Source of the DNA: Rhodoplanes elegans
GTDB taxonomy: Bacteria > Pseudomonadota > Alphaproteobacteria > Rhizobiales > Xanthobacteraceae
DNA length: 46,183 bases
Assembly: GCF_016653355.1 (NCBI RefSeq)
Contig: NZ_NHSK01000149.1
Location: 1-46,183, forward strand
Direction: 5' to 3'
Shown piece after piece: positions 34,584 through 43,917 of this stretch; within the stretch, counting starts at the first letter, position 1, and the number at the start of each line of letters is the position of its first letter. A program made the position numbers and the translations under genes. The notes below the pieces were generated by a model. The model was not told the origin of the DNA. It worked only from the letters and a program-made list of their open reading frames with translations, and did not search any database.

Positions 34584-35519
34584 ATGGCTGACAGCAAGAC
34601 GTCCGGCGGCGCGGCCGCCGGCGCGACCTCGGGCAAGCGGCCCGTGATCGTCACCTGCGCGCTGACCGGCGGCGGCGACACGGTCGGCAAGAACCCGGCC
34701 GTCCCGGTGACGCCCGAACAGATCGCGACCTCGGCGCTCGACGCCGCCAAGGCCGGCGCCGCGGTCGTCCACATCCACGTGCGCGATCCGGCGACCGGGA
34801 AGCCGTCGACCGATCTCGCGCTCTATCGCGAGACGGTCGAGCGCATCCGGGCCGTCGACACCGACGTGATCATCAACCTGACGACCGGCGCCGGCGCCCG
34901 CTTCATCCCGTCCGACGCCGACCCGCGGGTCGGCGCGCCGGGCTCGACGCTGGCGCCGCCGGAGGCGCGGGTGCGCCACGTCGAGGCACTGCGCCCCGAG
35001 ATCTGCACGCTCGACATCACCACGATGAACTTCGGCGAGTTCGTCTTCGTCAACACGCCGGCGCATCTCCGGGTGATGGGCCGCGCCGTGGCGGCGGCCG
35101 GCGTGCTGCCCGAGCTCGAATGCTTCGACAGCGGCAATGTCCGGCTCGCCTTGCGGCTGATCGAGGAGGGCGTGCTGCGCGAGCCCGCCATGTTCCAGCT
35201 CTGCCTCGGCGTGCCGTGGGGGGCGCCGGCGACCCCGGAGGCGATGATGTTCATGCGCGACATGCTGCCGAAGGGCACGTTCTGGACCGGCTTCGGCATC
35301 GGTCCGGCCCAGTTCCCGATGGTCGCCCAGGCGATCCTGCTCGGCGGCCATGTCCGGGTCGGGCTGGAGGACAGCCTCCACATCGAGAAGGGCGTTCTCG
35401 CCCCGAGCAACGCCGCTCTGGTCGAGAAGGCGGTGCGGATTCTCCGCGCGCTCGACACCGAGCCGGCGACCCCGGCCGAGGCGCGCCACATCCTGGGGTT
35501 GCCGCGCGGGCCCGCGTGA
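34584..35519 (+). CDS. BKACE family protein (3-keto-5-aminohexanoate cleavage enzyme-like)
   Basis: A 311-residue (alpha/beta)8 metalloenzyme of the beta-keto acid cleavage family, which condenses a beta-keto acid with acetyl-CoA to give an acyl-CoA and acetoacetate. The Zn-binding HIHVRD is at about residues 56-61. INLTTGAG (about 95-102), TLDITTMNFGE and the late GLEDS are also conserved. The specific keto acid is unknown; the family covers 3-keto-5-aminohexanoate, dehydrocarnitine and others. It lies 3 bp after the Bug gene and is the last gene of the TetR cassette. The first 20 residues are non-conserved. Confidence 0.92.
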   Translation: MADSKTSGGAAAGATSGKRPVIVTCALTGGGDTVGKNPAVPVTPEQIATSALDAAKAGAAVVHIHVRDPATGKPSTDLALYRETVERIRAVDTDVIINLTTGAGARFIPSDADPRVGAPGSTLAPPEARVRHVEALRPEICTLDITTMNFGEFVFVNTPAHLRVMGRAVAAAGVLPELECFDSGNVRLALRLIEEGVLREPAMFQLCLGVPWGAPATPEAMMFMRDMLPKGTFWTGFGIGPAQFPMVAQAILLGGHVRVGLEDSLHIEKGVLAPSNAALVEKAVRILRALDTEPATPAEARHILGLPRGPA

Positions 35520-35527
35520 TGCCGGCT

Positions 35528-35676
35528 CGTGTCCCGGGCGCGGCGCATCGCGCCGTGACCCGGGACCCAGGGCCGCAGGACGAGGCCGTCCGCGGTGGTC
35601 TTCCCGTGCCGCCCCTGGGTCCCGGCTCTGCGGCGCGTCAGGCCTGCGGCCGGACGCGCCGCAGAGCCGGGACACG
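35528..35676 (+). repeat. Composite repeat element R, copy 3
   Basis: A 149-bp copy close to R copy 1, bounded by cgtgtcccggg and gccgggacacg, with arms gtgtcccgggcgcggcgc...gccgtgacccggga and tcccggctctgcggcgcgtcaggcc...ggacgcgccgcagagccggga. It forms the right flank of the TetR cassette in opposite orientation to copy 2. The remainder of the 302-bp gap 35520-35821 holds the rpmF promoter region: CTATAAG near 35747-35753 resembles a -10, with no clear -35. Confidence 0.8.
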
Positions 35677-35821
35677 CAACCATACGCGGGGACGAGCGGC
35701 AGGATTGCGTCCCAAAAACCGCTCTAGCCAGCCCGTGGCGCTTGCTCTATAAGCCCCACTTTCCGGAAAACCGGGCATCGGCGCGTCCTCGCTGCCGGCC
35801 CCTGTCGAGGAGACCGCACCC

Positions 35822-36007
35822 ATGGCCGTGCCGAAACGAAAGACCTCGCCCTCCCGCCGCGGCATGCGCCGCTCGGCCGACGCCATCAAGGCGCCGACCT
35901 ATGTGGAGGACAAGGACTCGGGCGAGCTGCGTCGTCCGCACCACGTCGATCTGAAGACCGGCATGTATCGCGGCCGGCAGATCTTCACCAAGAAGTCCGA
36001 GGACTGA
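35822..36007 (+). CDS. rpmF: 50S ribosomal protein L32
   Basis: A 61-residue zinc-independent L32, part of the large ribosomal subunit. Opening [21 protein letters not shown] is diagnostic; the middle has LRRPHHVD instead of the four-Cys zinc ribbon. In relatives rpmF directly follows mtgA; here the TetR cassette separates them. A ribosome site (gaggagacc) precedes the ATG. A TTCG-loop hairpin follows (36015-36032). Confidence 0.96.
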   Translation: MAVPKRKTSPSRRGMRRSADAIKAPTYVEDKDSGELRRPHHVDLKTGMYRGRQIFTKKSED

Positions 36008-36014
36008 GCGGCCC

Positions 36015-36032
36015 GGTCCGGTTCGCCGGACC
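36015..36032 (+). terminator. TTCG-loop hairpin after rpmF
   Basis: GGTCCGG-TTCG-CCGGACC, a perfect 7-bp stem with a stable tetraloop, 8 bp after the rpmF stop. There is no T-run, so it may act as an RNA stabiliser or weak terminator. Confidence 0.45.
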
Positions 36033-36203
36033 TCGTCGTCGCCCGCCCGCCGCGACCGAAAGGTCGCGGACGACGTCCGTGCGCCCTGCGCCCGGGCGTT
36101 TTCGGCGTTTGGCGCCGGGCAATCGCGGCGTCACTGGACGGCCACGGTCGGCGCGTCTAAGAGGCGGGCCATTCCGCCGCCGGCCGTTTCGAGGACCTTC
36201 TCC

Positions 36204-36617
36204 ATGTTCATGCTCGGCTTTCCGCTGCTGCTCGTCCCGTTCGCGATCTACAACATCGTCGCCTTCCTGCTGCGCGGCTTCGTGTGGACCGACCCGGTGT
36301 TCCAGGTCCGGATGATCTCGCAGGCCGAGTTCGCCTTGAGCTGGGGCGACGCTCTGGTCGTGGTGGGGCTGGTGTTCCTGTTCCTGGAGATCGCCAAGGC
36401 GACCCGGATGTCGCGCCGCAGCGTGGTCGACCACGTGCTGTCGCTGCTCCTCTTCATCGCCATGCTGATCGAGTTCCTGGTGGTGCCGGAGACCGCGACG
36501 GCGACCTTCTTCCTCCTCCTCGTCATCGCCTTCGTCGACGTGATCGCCGGCTTCACGGTGTCGCTGCGCACGGCGCAACGCGACGTCTCGCTGGAGACGG
36601 TGCGCAGCGCCGACTAG
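36204..36617 (+). CDS. Four-helix inner-membrane protein of unknown function
   Basis: A 137-residue hydrophobic protein: helices FPLLLVPFAIYNIVAFLLRGF, WGDALVVVGLVFLFLEIA, HVLSLLLFIAMLIEFLVV, and TATFFLLLVIAFVDVIAGFTVSLRT. It begins at the first Met (MFMLGFP). The hydrophobic pattern and closeness (0 bp) to the next gene support it as real. Family unknown to me; similar proteins occur in Hyphomicrobiales. Likely co-transcribed with the deoxyribosyltransferase gene. Confidence 0.8.
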   Translation: MFMLGFPLLLVPFAIYNIVAFLLRGFVWTDPVFQVRMISQAEFALSWGDALVVVGLVFLFLEIAKATRMSRRSVVDHVLSLLLFIAMLIEFLVVPETATATFFLLLVIAFVDVIAGFTVSLRTAQRDVSLETVRSAD

Positions 36618-37130
36618 ATGATCTATCTCGCCGGTCCCGACGTCTTCCTGCCCGACGCCGCGGCGATCGGGCGGCGCAAGGTCGCGCTATGCGCCCGCTA
36701 TGGCCTGCCGGCCCTGTATCCGCTCGACAATGCGCTGGGGCCTGACCCCGCGTCGGACGCGATCTTCGCCGGCAATCTCGCCATGATGGACCGGGCTGCC
36801 GCCGTGATCGCCAACCTGACGCCGTTCCGCGGTCCGAGCGCCGATGCCGGCACCGTGTTCGAGCTCGGCTACATGGCGGGGCGCGGCAAGCTCTGCGTCG
36901 GCTACTCCAACGACCCGCGTCCCTATGCGGGCCGGGTGCCCGAGGACGGCCACCTGATCGAGGACTTCGGCCTCGCCGACAATCTGATGATCGCCCACGC
37001 GCTGGATCGCTTCGGCGCTCCGATCGTGGTGCCGAAGGCCGCCCCGGCCGATCCGTGGCACGATCTCGCCGCCTTCGAGACCTGCGTGCGGCTGATCGCC
37101 TCGCGTCTCGCCCCGCATCGCTCCGTCTGA
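36618..37130 (+). CDS. Nucleoside 2-deoxyribosyltransferase
   Basis: A 170-residue enzyme of the nucleoside deoxyribosyltransferase family, which moves or hydrolyses the deoxyribosyl group of nucleosides or nucleotides. Signatures: IYLAGPDVFLPDA at the N terminus, and NLTPFRGPSADAGTVFELGYMAGRGK, where Glu82 is the likely nucleophile and Asp76 a supporting residue. Its ATG begins right after the previous gene's stop (TAG-ATG), so translation is coupled. The physiological substrate is open; some members are DNPH1-like hydrolases. Confidence 0.88.
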   Translation: MIYLAGPDVFLPDAAAIGRRKVALCARYGLPALYPLDNALGPDPASDAIFAGNLAMMDRAAAVIANLTPFRGPSADAGTVFELGYMAGRGKLCVGYSNDPRPYAGRVPEDGHLIEDFGLADNLMIAHALDRFGAPIVVPKAAPADPWHDLAAFETCVRLIASRLAPHRSV

Positions 37131-37234
37131 GTGTCGCCGCGGCTCGATCCTGTCGGCGTCAGCTCTGGTGCAGGTCCAACGAGGCGTCGCGCGCGGGCCG
37201 GTCGTGGTGGCGTGCTTGCGGCCGGCCAAAAAAA

Positions 37235-37261
37235 GAGGCCCCGACACAAGGTCGGGGCCTC
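37235..37261 (-). terminator. Rho-independent terminator of glnK-amtB
   Basis: GAGGCCCCGAC-ACAAG-GTCGGGGCCTC, an 11-bp perfect stem. On the minus strand it is followed by seven T (A run at 37228-37234). It lies 91 bp past the amtB stop. A second weaker hairpin, GGAGCGG...CCGCTCC (37271-37294), precedes it. Confidence 0.85.
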
Positions 37262-37352
37262 CCAGCGGAAGGAGCGGTGCCGGGTCTCCGCTCCTCCCGT
37301 ATCGGGCCGCGAGGCGCGCCCCGCAGGGTGCGCATCGCGGGTGAGACGGGTC

Positions 37353-38801
37353 TCACATGTTGTAGGCGCGCTCGCCGTGGTCGGCGAGGTCGAGGCCCTC
37401 GCGCTCCTGCTCGGCGGTCGGCCGCAGGCCGACGACGAGGTCGACGATCTTGTAGAGGATCGCCGAGCCGACACCCGACCACACGATGGTCAGGCCGACG
37501 GCCTTGAGCTGCGAGATGAGCTGCGCCATCTGGTCGAAGTCGGCGACCTTGGCGGCGACGTAGTCGTAGACGCCGGTGCCGCCGAGCGCCGGGTTGACCA
37601 GGATGCCGGTGCCGATGGCGCCGATGATGCCGCCGACGCAGTGGATGCCGAACACGTCGAGCGCGTCGTCGTAGCCGAAGGCATTCTTCACGACCGAGCA
37701 GAAGAACAGGCAGACGATGCCGACGATCAGGCCGAGCACGATGGCGCCCATCGGGCCCGCGAAGCCGGCCGCCGGGGTGACGGCGACGAGACCGGCGATG
37801 CAGCCCGACAGCGCGCCGAGGAGCGACGGCTTGCCCTTCACGATCCACTCCGCAAACATCCACGACAGCGCGGCGGCGGCGGTGGCGACGAAGGTGTTGA
37901 CCATCGCGAGCGCGGCCGAGCCCGAAGCCTCCAGCGCCGAGCCGGCGTTGAAGCCGAACCAGCCCACCCACAGCAGGGCGGCGCCGATCATCGTCTGGGT
38001 CAGCGAGTGGGGAGGCATCAGCTCCTTGCCGAAGCCGATGCGACGGCCGACGATCAGGGCGCCGACGATGCCGGCGATGCCCGCATTGATGTGCACCACG
38101 GTGCCGCCGGCGAAGTCGAGCGCGCCCCACGAGAAGATCTGGCCGGCGTCGGCCATCACCTCGTCGAGCTTGGCCTGGGCGGCCGCCTTGGCGGCGGCGT
38201 CAGTGGCCGCGGCGACGGCGGCGGCGGCGTCGGCGATCGCGTCCGGGCCGGCCCAGTACCAGACCATGTGGGCGATCGGGAAGTAGATCAGCGTGACCCA
38301 CAGCGGGATGAACAGGGCGAGCGCCGAGAACTTCATGCGCTCGGCGAAGGCGCCGACGATCAGGGCGGGCGTGATCGCCGCGAAGGTCATCTGGAAGCAG
38401 ACGTAGATCAGCTCGGAGATGTTGGCGCCGACCGAGAAGGTCGCGGCCTTCGTCTCCGGCGTCACGCCGGCCAGGAACAGCTTGGAGAAGCCGCCGATGA
38501 AGGGCGAGCCGCCCGTGAAGGTGACGCTGTAGCCGTAGATGGCCCACAGCACGACGCAGATGCAGACCGTGTAGAAGACGTGCGCCAGCACCGACAGCAT
38601 GTTCTTGGAGCGCACCAGGCCGCCGTAGAACAGCGCGAGGCCCGGGATCGTCATCAGCAGAACGAGCACGGCCGACGTCATCATCCAGGCGTTGTCGCCC
38701 TTGTTGACGGTCGGCTCGGCCGCGAAGGCCGTGCTCGCCGCCAGCATCGCGACCGCGAAGGCCGCGATGCCCGCACGATACGGATTCTTTGTTGTCATCA
38801 T
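37353..38801 (-). CDS. amtB: Ammonium transporter AmtB
   Basis: A roughly 482-residue inner-membrane ammonium channel. It starts with a cleavable signal (AVAMLAASTAFAAEP). The twin-histidine pore residues are in IAHMVWYWAG and FGIHCVGGIIG. A 30-residue Ala-rich insert (ADAAAAVAAATDAAAKAAAQAKLDE, split here) in the third loop is usual for alphaproteobacteria. Two adjacent ATG codons (38801 and 38798) follow the ribosome site aggag; the second has the better spacing. It lies 25 bp after glnK in the same operon, ends 91 bp before the terminator, and is regulated by binding GlnK. Confidence 0.95.
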   Translation of the reverse strand: MMTTKNPYRAGIAAFAVAMLAASTAFAAEPTVNKGDNAWMMTSAVLVLLMTIPGLALFYGGLVRSKNMLSVLAHVFYTVCICVVLWAIYGYSVTFTGGSPFIGGFSKLFLAGVTPETKAATFSVGANISELIYVCFQMTFAAITPALIVGAFAERMKFSALALFIPLWVTLIYFPIAHMVWYWAGPDAIADAAAAVAAATDAAAKAAAQAKLDEVMADAGQIFSWGALDFAGGTVVHINAGIAGIVGALIVGRRIGFGKELMPPHSLTQTMIGAALLWVGWFGFNAGSALEASGSAALAMVNTFVATAAAALSWMFAEWIVKGKPSLLGALSGCIAGLVAVTPAAGFAGPMGAIVLGLIVGIVCLFFCSVVKNAFGYDDALDVFGIHCVGGIIGAIGTGILVNPALGGTGVYDYVAAKVADFDQMAQLISQLKAVGLTIVWSGVGSAILYKIVDLVVGLRPTAEQEREGLDLADHGERAYNM

Positions 38802-38826
38802 GTCACTCCTGTCCGTTGGGTGCGGA

Positions 38827-39246
<420 letters not shown>

Positions 39247-39264
39247 TTAGCCGACGGGACCCGA

Positions 39265-39280
39265 ATCAAACCGCGTGCCA
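39265..39280 (-). promoter_or_regulatory. Sigma-54-type promoter of glnK-amtB
   Basis: On the minus strand TGGCACG-CGGT-TTGAT, against the consensus TGGCACG-N4-TTGCW: the GG-G spacing is right and only the C of the -12 element is changed. It is 100 bp before the glnK start. No clear NtrC palindrome was seen upstream to about 39480. Confidence 0.65.
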
Positions 39281-39566
39281 ACCCGGGTTCCTTTCGGCGG
39301 CCCCATGATTCCGCGGTGCTTTGTCGCGTGGCCGTCGAAGCCGGGCGGCGCCGGGTGCGGCGGAGCGGGTGAAAAGGCGGGCAGTCGCGGCGCGACGGCG
39401 CGTCGCTGCGCAATCGGCAGGCGTTATCTGCCTAATTCGTGGTCAGGGAGGTCTCGGATCTTACCGGGACATAAACGGCGGGCTACGAAAGTATGAGACC
39501 CGGGGCGGGGCGCCGGCGAGCCGCCGCCGGCTCAGGGTGCGCGGATGCGGAGCCGCCTACGGACCC

Positions 39567-39689
39567 GTCATCCCGGGGCGCGGACCACAGGTCCGCGAGC
39601 CCGGGATCCATACTCCCGGTATCGGTGGCTCACGACAGGCAGGGTGTATGGGTCCCGGGCTCGGCCCTTGCGGGCCGCCCCGGGACGAC
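39567..39689. repeat. Dispersed palindromic repeat, family C (full copy)
   Basis: A 123-bp composite of two arms: gtcatcccggggcgcggacc...ggtccgcgagcccggga and tgggtcccgggctcgg...ccgccccgggacgac. The text ggtggctcacgag joins the arms and recurs at 41261-41325. The right arm recurs at 115-157. Confidence 0.78.
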
Positions 39690-39728
39690 GGCGCGCTTCT
39701 GCAAAGCTCCGCGCGGGCGCGGCGACGG

Positions 39729-40268
<540 letters not shown>

Positions 40269-41138
40269 TCAGCCGTGGCGCGGCCGCACCACGCCCTCCT
40301 GCGCCACCGAGGCGACCAACGTGCCGTCGCGCGCGAAGATCAGGCCGCGACCGAGCCCGCGCGCGCCGTGCGCGTTGGGGCTGTCCTGGCAGTAGAGCAG
40401 CCACTCGTCGGCCCGGAACGGCCGGTGGAACCACATCGCGTGGTCGAGGCTCGCCGCCATGATGTCCTTCTCGAACAGGGTGCGGCCGTGCGGGATCATC
40501 GAGGCGTCGAGCAGCAGCATGTCGGATGCGTAGGCGAGCACGCAGCGGTGGATCGCCGGCTCGTCGGGCAGCCGCCCGGTGGTGCGGATCCACACATGGA
40601 AGCGCCCCTCCGGGTGCGCCTTGCCGAGATAGCGCTCGAACTCGACCGGGCGCAGCTCGATCGGCCGCTCGCGCTCGTAATAGCCGCGCACCGGGTCGGG
40701 CATCAGCGGCAGGATGCGCTCCTTCAGCTCGAGCTCGCTCGGCAGGTTCTCGGGGCCGGCCACGTCGGGCATCTTGAACTGATGCTCGAAGCCCTCCTCG
40801 GGGCGATGGAACGACACCATGGCCGAGTAGATCGGCCGGCCGTGCTGGATCGCGGTGACGCGCCGGGTCGTGTAGCTCTTGCCGTCGCGCAGCCGCTCGA
40901 CTTCGTAGATGATCGGCACCTTGGGGTCGCCGGCGAGCAGGAAGTAGGCGTGCAGCGAATGCGGCGGCCGCTCGGCGATCTCGTCGACGGTGCGGCAGGC
41001 GGCGACCAGCGCCTGGCCGATCACCTGGCCGCCGAAGACGCGCTGCCAGCCCGACTGCGGCGAGCGTCCGCGAAAGAGATTCACCTCGAGCGGCTCGAGA
41101 TCGATGACGGACAGAAGGTGCTGGACGGCGGACGCCAT
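40269..41138 (-). CDS. tesB: Acyl-CoA thioesterase II
   Basis: A 289-residue double-hotdog thioesterase that hydrolyses medium- and long-chain acyl-CoA. The catalytic segment includes VFGGQVIGQALVAA (about residues 35-48), and HSLHAYFL, with Asp in DHAMWFHRPFRADEWLLY near residue 220. The start at 41138 (MASAVQHLLSVIDLEPLEVNLFRG) is set by homology; the frame is open upstream. In the upstream region of this gene two repeat elements precede the UbiH gene, which is divergent (296 bp). Confidence 0.94.
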   Translation of the reverse strand: MASAVQHLLSVIDLEPLEVNLFRGRSPQSGWQRVFGGQVIGQALVAACRTVDEIAERPPHSLHAYFLLAGDPKVPIIYEVERLRDGKSYTTRRVTAIQHGRPIYSAMVSFHRPEEGFEHQFKMPDVAGPENLPSELELKERILPLMPDPVRGYYERERPIELRPVEFERYLGKAHPEGRFHVWIRTTGRLPDEPAIHRCVLAYASDMLLLDASMIPHGRTLFEKDIMAASLDHAMWFHRPFRADEWLLYCQDSPNAHGARGLGRGLIFARDGTLVASVAQEGVVRPRHG

Positions 41139-41260
41139 GAGTTCACGACCTGTCGTTTCGCTGGGATGTCGCAGTGACGCCGGCGCACCGCACAAAGTCA
41201 AGGCGCCGGTGTCGTGCCCGCTCGTGATCGCCGGCCGGCGCGAACACTCATTCTCTCGTC

Positions 41261-41325
41261 GTCCCGGGGCGCGAACCGCAGGTTCGCGAGCCCGGAATCC
41301 ATACGCCCGGTGGCGGTGGCTCACG
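41261..41325. repeat. Dispersed palindromic repeat, family C (partial)
   Basis: gtcccggggcgcgaacc-gca-ggttcgcgagcccggaatc followed by gcccggtggcggtggctcacgag. It matches the left arm and joint of the copy at 39567-39689. It lies in the 296-bp gap between tesB and the UbiH gene. Confidence 0.7.
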
Positions 41326-41434
41326 AGAAACCGGGCGGGGCACAGGTCGCATGGCCGCCGCCGCACCGGCGATGCTATAGCTCGCGGCGGGATCGCGCCG
41401 GGGTGCCGGCGCGGCCGAAGCATGCGGTGACGAG

Positions 41435-42655
41435 ATGACGGTCGAACGAACCAATGTGGTGATCGCGGGTGGCGGCTTCGCCGGGCTGGCGCTGGCGCTG
41501 GCGCTGCGCCAGTCGCTCGGGCCGCGCTTCGGCGTCGTGGTCGCCGATCCGGCGGTGGCGCGGCCGGCCGTCGACGCGCGCGCCTCGGCGATCGCGGCGG
41601 CGACCCGGCGCATGCTGGAGACGCTCGGTGTGTGGCCCGCCGTGGCGGCGAGCGCCCAGGACATCCTCGACATGGTGATCACCGACAGCCGGCTCGACGA
41701 CGCCGTGCGGCCGGTGTTTCTCACCTTTGCGGGCGAGGTGGCGCCCGGCGAGCCCTTCGCCCAGATGGTCGAGAACGGCGTGCTCCTCAAGGCGCTGCTC
41801 GACCGCGCCGAGGTCGACCAGCTCGATCTGCGCGCCACGACCGTCACCGGCTACGAGACGACCCCCCAGGGCGTGACCGTCACGCTCGGCGACGGCGCCG
41901 TCGTTCAGGCGAGCCTGCTGGTCGCCGCCGACGGCGTGCGCTCGCGGCTGCGCGACCTCGCCGGCATCACGGTGGTCGGCTGGGAGTACGGTCAGTCGGC
42001 GATCGTCACCACGGTCAAGCACGAGCGCGATCACGGCGGCCGCGCCACCGAGCACTTTTTGCCGGCCGGGCCGTTCGCGATCCTTCCGCTCACCCAGAAC
42101 CGCGCGTCGCTCGTCTGGGTGGAGACGACCGAGGAGGCGAAGCGGATCGTCGCGCTGCCGGACGCCGACTTCCACGACGAGCTGGAGAAGCGCTTCGGCC
42201 TGCATCTCGGTGCGCTCGAAGCGGTCGGGCCGCGTAAGCACTATCCGCTCGGCCTCGGCGTCGCCCGCGCCTTCGTGGCCGATCGCCTCGCCCTGATCGG
42301 GGACGCCGCGCATCGCGTCCATCCGATCGCCGGACAGGGGCTCAATCTCGGGCTTCGCGATTCGGCGGCGCTCGCCGAGGCGGTGGCCGACGCGGCGCGG
42401 CTCGGCCTCGACATCGGCGCCCCGGACGTGCTGGAGCGCTATCAGCGCTGGCGGCGCTTCGACACCATGACGATGGGCATCGCCACCGACGGCCTCAACC
42501 GGCTGTTCTCGAACCGCTCCGACGTGCTGCGCCTGGTGCGCGACCTCGGCCTCGGCCTGGTCGACCGCGCCCCCGTGCTCAAGCGCGTCTTCGTCCGCGA
42601 GGCCGCCGGCCTCTCCGGCGAGGTGCCGAAGCTCCTGAAGGGCGAGGCGCTTTAG
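41435..42655 (+). CDS. UbiH/UbiF/VisC/COQ6-family FAD-dependent hydroxylase
   Basis: A 406-residue flavin monooxygenase of the ubiquinone biosynthesis hydroxylase family. The FAD dinucleotide motif is VIAGGGFAGLALALAL (about residues 8-23). ARASAIAAATRRML is the ASAIS-like signature, and LIGDAAHRVHPIAGQGLNLGLRD (about 288-310) binds FAD. Hydroxylates the ubiquinone ring (UbiH, UbiF, UbiI or an alpha-type UbiL/UbiM; which position cannot be told). The start at 41435 follows cggtgacgag. It stands alone, divergent from tesB. Confidence 0.92.
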   Translation: MTVERTNVVIAGGGFAGLALALALRQSLGPRFGVVVADPAVARPAVDARASAIAAATRRMLETLGVWPAVAASAQDILDMVITDSRLDDAVRPVFLTFAGEVAPGEPFAQMVENGVLLKALLDRAEVDQLDLRATTVTGYETTPQGVTVTLGDGAVVQASLLVAADGVRSRLRDLAGITVVGWEYGQSAIVTTVKHERDHGGRATEHFLPAGPFAILPLTQNRASLVWVETTEEAKRIVALPDADFHDELEKRFGLHLGALEAVGPRKHYPLGLGVARAFVADRLALIGDAAHRVHPIAGQGLNLGLRDSAALAEAVADAARLGLDIGAPDVLERYQRWRRFDTMTMGIATDGLNRLFSNRSDVLRLVRDLGLGLVDRAPVLKRVFVREAAGLSGEVPKLLKGEAL

Positions 42656-42664
42656 AGGGGCACC

Positions 42665-42767
42665 GTCATTCCGGGGCGCGCCGAAGGCGCGAACCCGGAA
42701 TCCAGCGGCGAACTCGACAGTCTGGGCTGGATTCCGGGTTCGGCGCGGCGCGCCGCCCCGGAATGAC
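42665..42767. repeat. Dispersed palindromic repeat, family B (long copy)
   Basis: gtcattccggggcgcgccgaaggcgcg...ccggaatccagc and ctgggctggattccgggttcggcgcggcgcgccgccccggaatgac (quoted in parts), an inverted arrangement like 29138-29244. Between the UbiH and GST stops. Confidence 0.8.
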
Positions 42768-42793
42768 CCGTGCTGATCGGTCGGTTCCCGGCC

Positions 42794-43420
42794 TCACACC
42801 ATCGGAATGGACGCGACGTGCTGCTGGAAGGCGGGACGCAGGTCGATGGCGCCGTACCAGCGCTCGAGATTCGGCATCGCCGGCCGCTCCGGCACCAGCT
42901 CCAGGAAGCGCCGCGCCATGATGGCGAGCGGGATGTCGCCGTAGGAGAAGCTGTCGCCGGCCAGATAGGCGGACTGCCCCAGCGCCGCGTCGGCGATGCC
43001 GAAGGCCGCGATGCTCTTCTCCTTGCCGGTCGCGATCGCCGCCGCGTCGCGCTTCTCCGGCGGCGTGCGCACGAGCTGCCAGAACACCGGGATGATGGCC
43101 GGCGCCGCCACGGTGAGCTGCCAGTCCATCCACTGGCCGGCGCGGGCGCGGCCGCGCGCATCGGCCGGCTCCAGCGGCTCCGGCCCGTGGGTCGCGGCGA
43201 GATGCCGGACGATCGCGTTCGACTCCCACAGCACGAAGCCGTCGTCGTCGCGCATGGTCGGGATCAGGCCGTTGGGGTTCAGCGTCAGATATTCGGGATC
43301 CCGGTTGCCGCCGAACGGCCCGCCGAGATCGATGCGCTCGTGCGGCAGCCCGAGCTCGCCGATCGCCCACATCACCTTCTGCACGTTGGACGAAGTCGTG
43401 CGGCCCCAGATCGTCAGCAT
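42794..43420 (-). CDS. Glutathione S-transferase family protein
   Basis: A 208-residue GST. The N-terminal thioredoxin-like domain opens MLTIWGRTTSSNVQKVMWAIGELGL (Ser in the active-site TSSN) and has the cis-Pro region NGLIPTMRDDD and the ESNAI motif. The C-terminal helical domain ends with PNLERWYGAIDLRPAFQQHVA. Conjugates glutathione to electrophiles or serves as a reductase; the substrate is unknown. The start at 43420 is set by homology. It is convergent with the UbiH gene across a repeat. GSH supply comes from gshB at 25657. Confidence 0.92.
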   Translation of the reverse strand: MLTIWGRTTSSNVQKVMWAIGELGLPHERIDLGGPFGGNRDPEYLTLNPNGLIPTMRDDDGFVLWESNAIVRHLAATHGPEPLEPADARGRARAGQWMDWQLTVAAPAIIPVFWQLVRTPPEKRDAAAIATGKEKSIAAFGIADAALGQSAYLAGDSFSYGDIPLAIMARRFLELVPERPAMPNLERWYGAIDLRPAFQQHVASIPMV

Positions 43421-43516
43421 TCGTGTCCCCCCGGCTTCCGCGTTCCGCTCCGGTCCTCCGGTGCGCGGGCGATGGCCCGCGAACTCGGACTTCAGAGGCA
43501 ACGCCTGTGATCTGCG

Positions 43517-43557
43517 CTGGAGTCCGGGTTCGCGCTCGTCGCGCGCCCCGGAACGAC
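43517..43557. repeat. Dispersed palindromic repeat, family B (short, degenerate)
   Basis: ctggagtccgggttcgcgctcg...cgcgcgccccggaacgac. The arm pattern matches the copies at 11116-11155 and 42665-42767, with base changes. Confidence 0.65.
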
Positions 43558-43573
43558 GGAGTAGGGCCGCGCC

Positions 43574-43774
43574 TCAGTCGAGGCGGCGGGCCTCGTCGAC
43601 CAGCATGATCGGGATGCCGTCGCGGATCGGATAGGCGAGGCGGGCCGCCCGCGACACCAGCTCCTGGCGCTCGGCGTCGTATTCGAGCGGCCCCTTGGTC
43701 AGCGGGCAGACGAGGATATCGAGGAGCTTCGGGTCGACGGCGCCGGCGGCTCGGTCGGAAGTCGTCGAGGTCAT
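43574..43774 (-). CDS. Trm112 family protein (YcaR-like)
   Basis: A 66-residue protein with the core [47 protein letters not shown], typical of the small Trm112/YcaR family. In eukaryotes and archaea Trm112 activates methyltransferases; the bacterial role is unclear. Only one Cys (CPLTKG) of the zinc pair is kept, as usual in bacteria. The start at 43774 is the first Met followed by polar residues; a longer frame upstream overlaps repeat-free DNA but shows no homology. Confidence 0.87.
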   Translation of the reverse strand: MTSTTSDRAAGAVDPKLLDILVCPLTKGPLEYDAERQELVSRAARLAYPIRDGIPIMLVDEARRLD

Positions 43775-43917
43775 GCGGTCAATCCGTTCGTGAACGTCCT
43801 TCGTCGACGGAGTCGGTTCGGCCCAGCCGGACAGGCGGGAAGGCACCATACGCTCGGGCTCGCGGAGCGCCAACGCCTCGGGAGGTGCCGGGTTCCCGCG
43901 CCCGTCACCGTGCGCCC

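Noticed and set aside
33573-35675. A 700-codon minus-strand frame opposite the Bug and BKACE genes
   Set aside because: Antisense to two genes with clear signatures; Arg-rich composition is typical of shadow frames.
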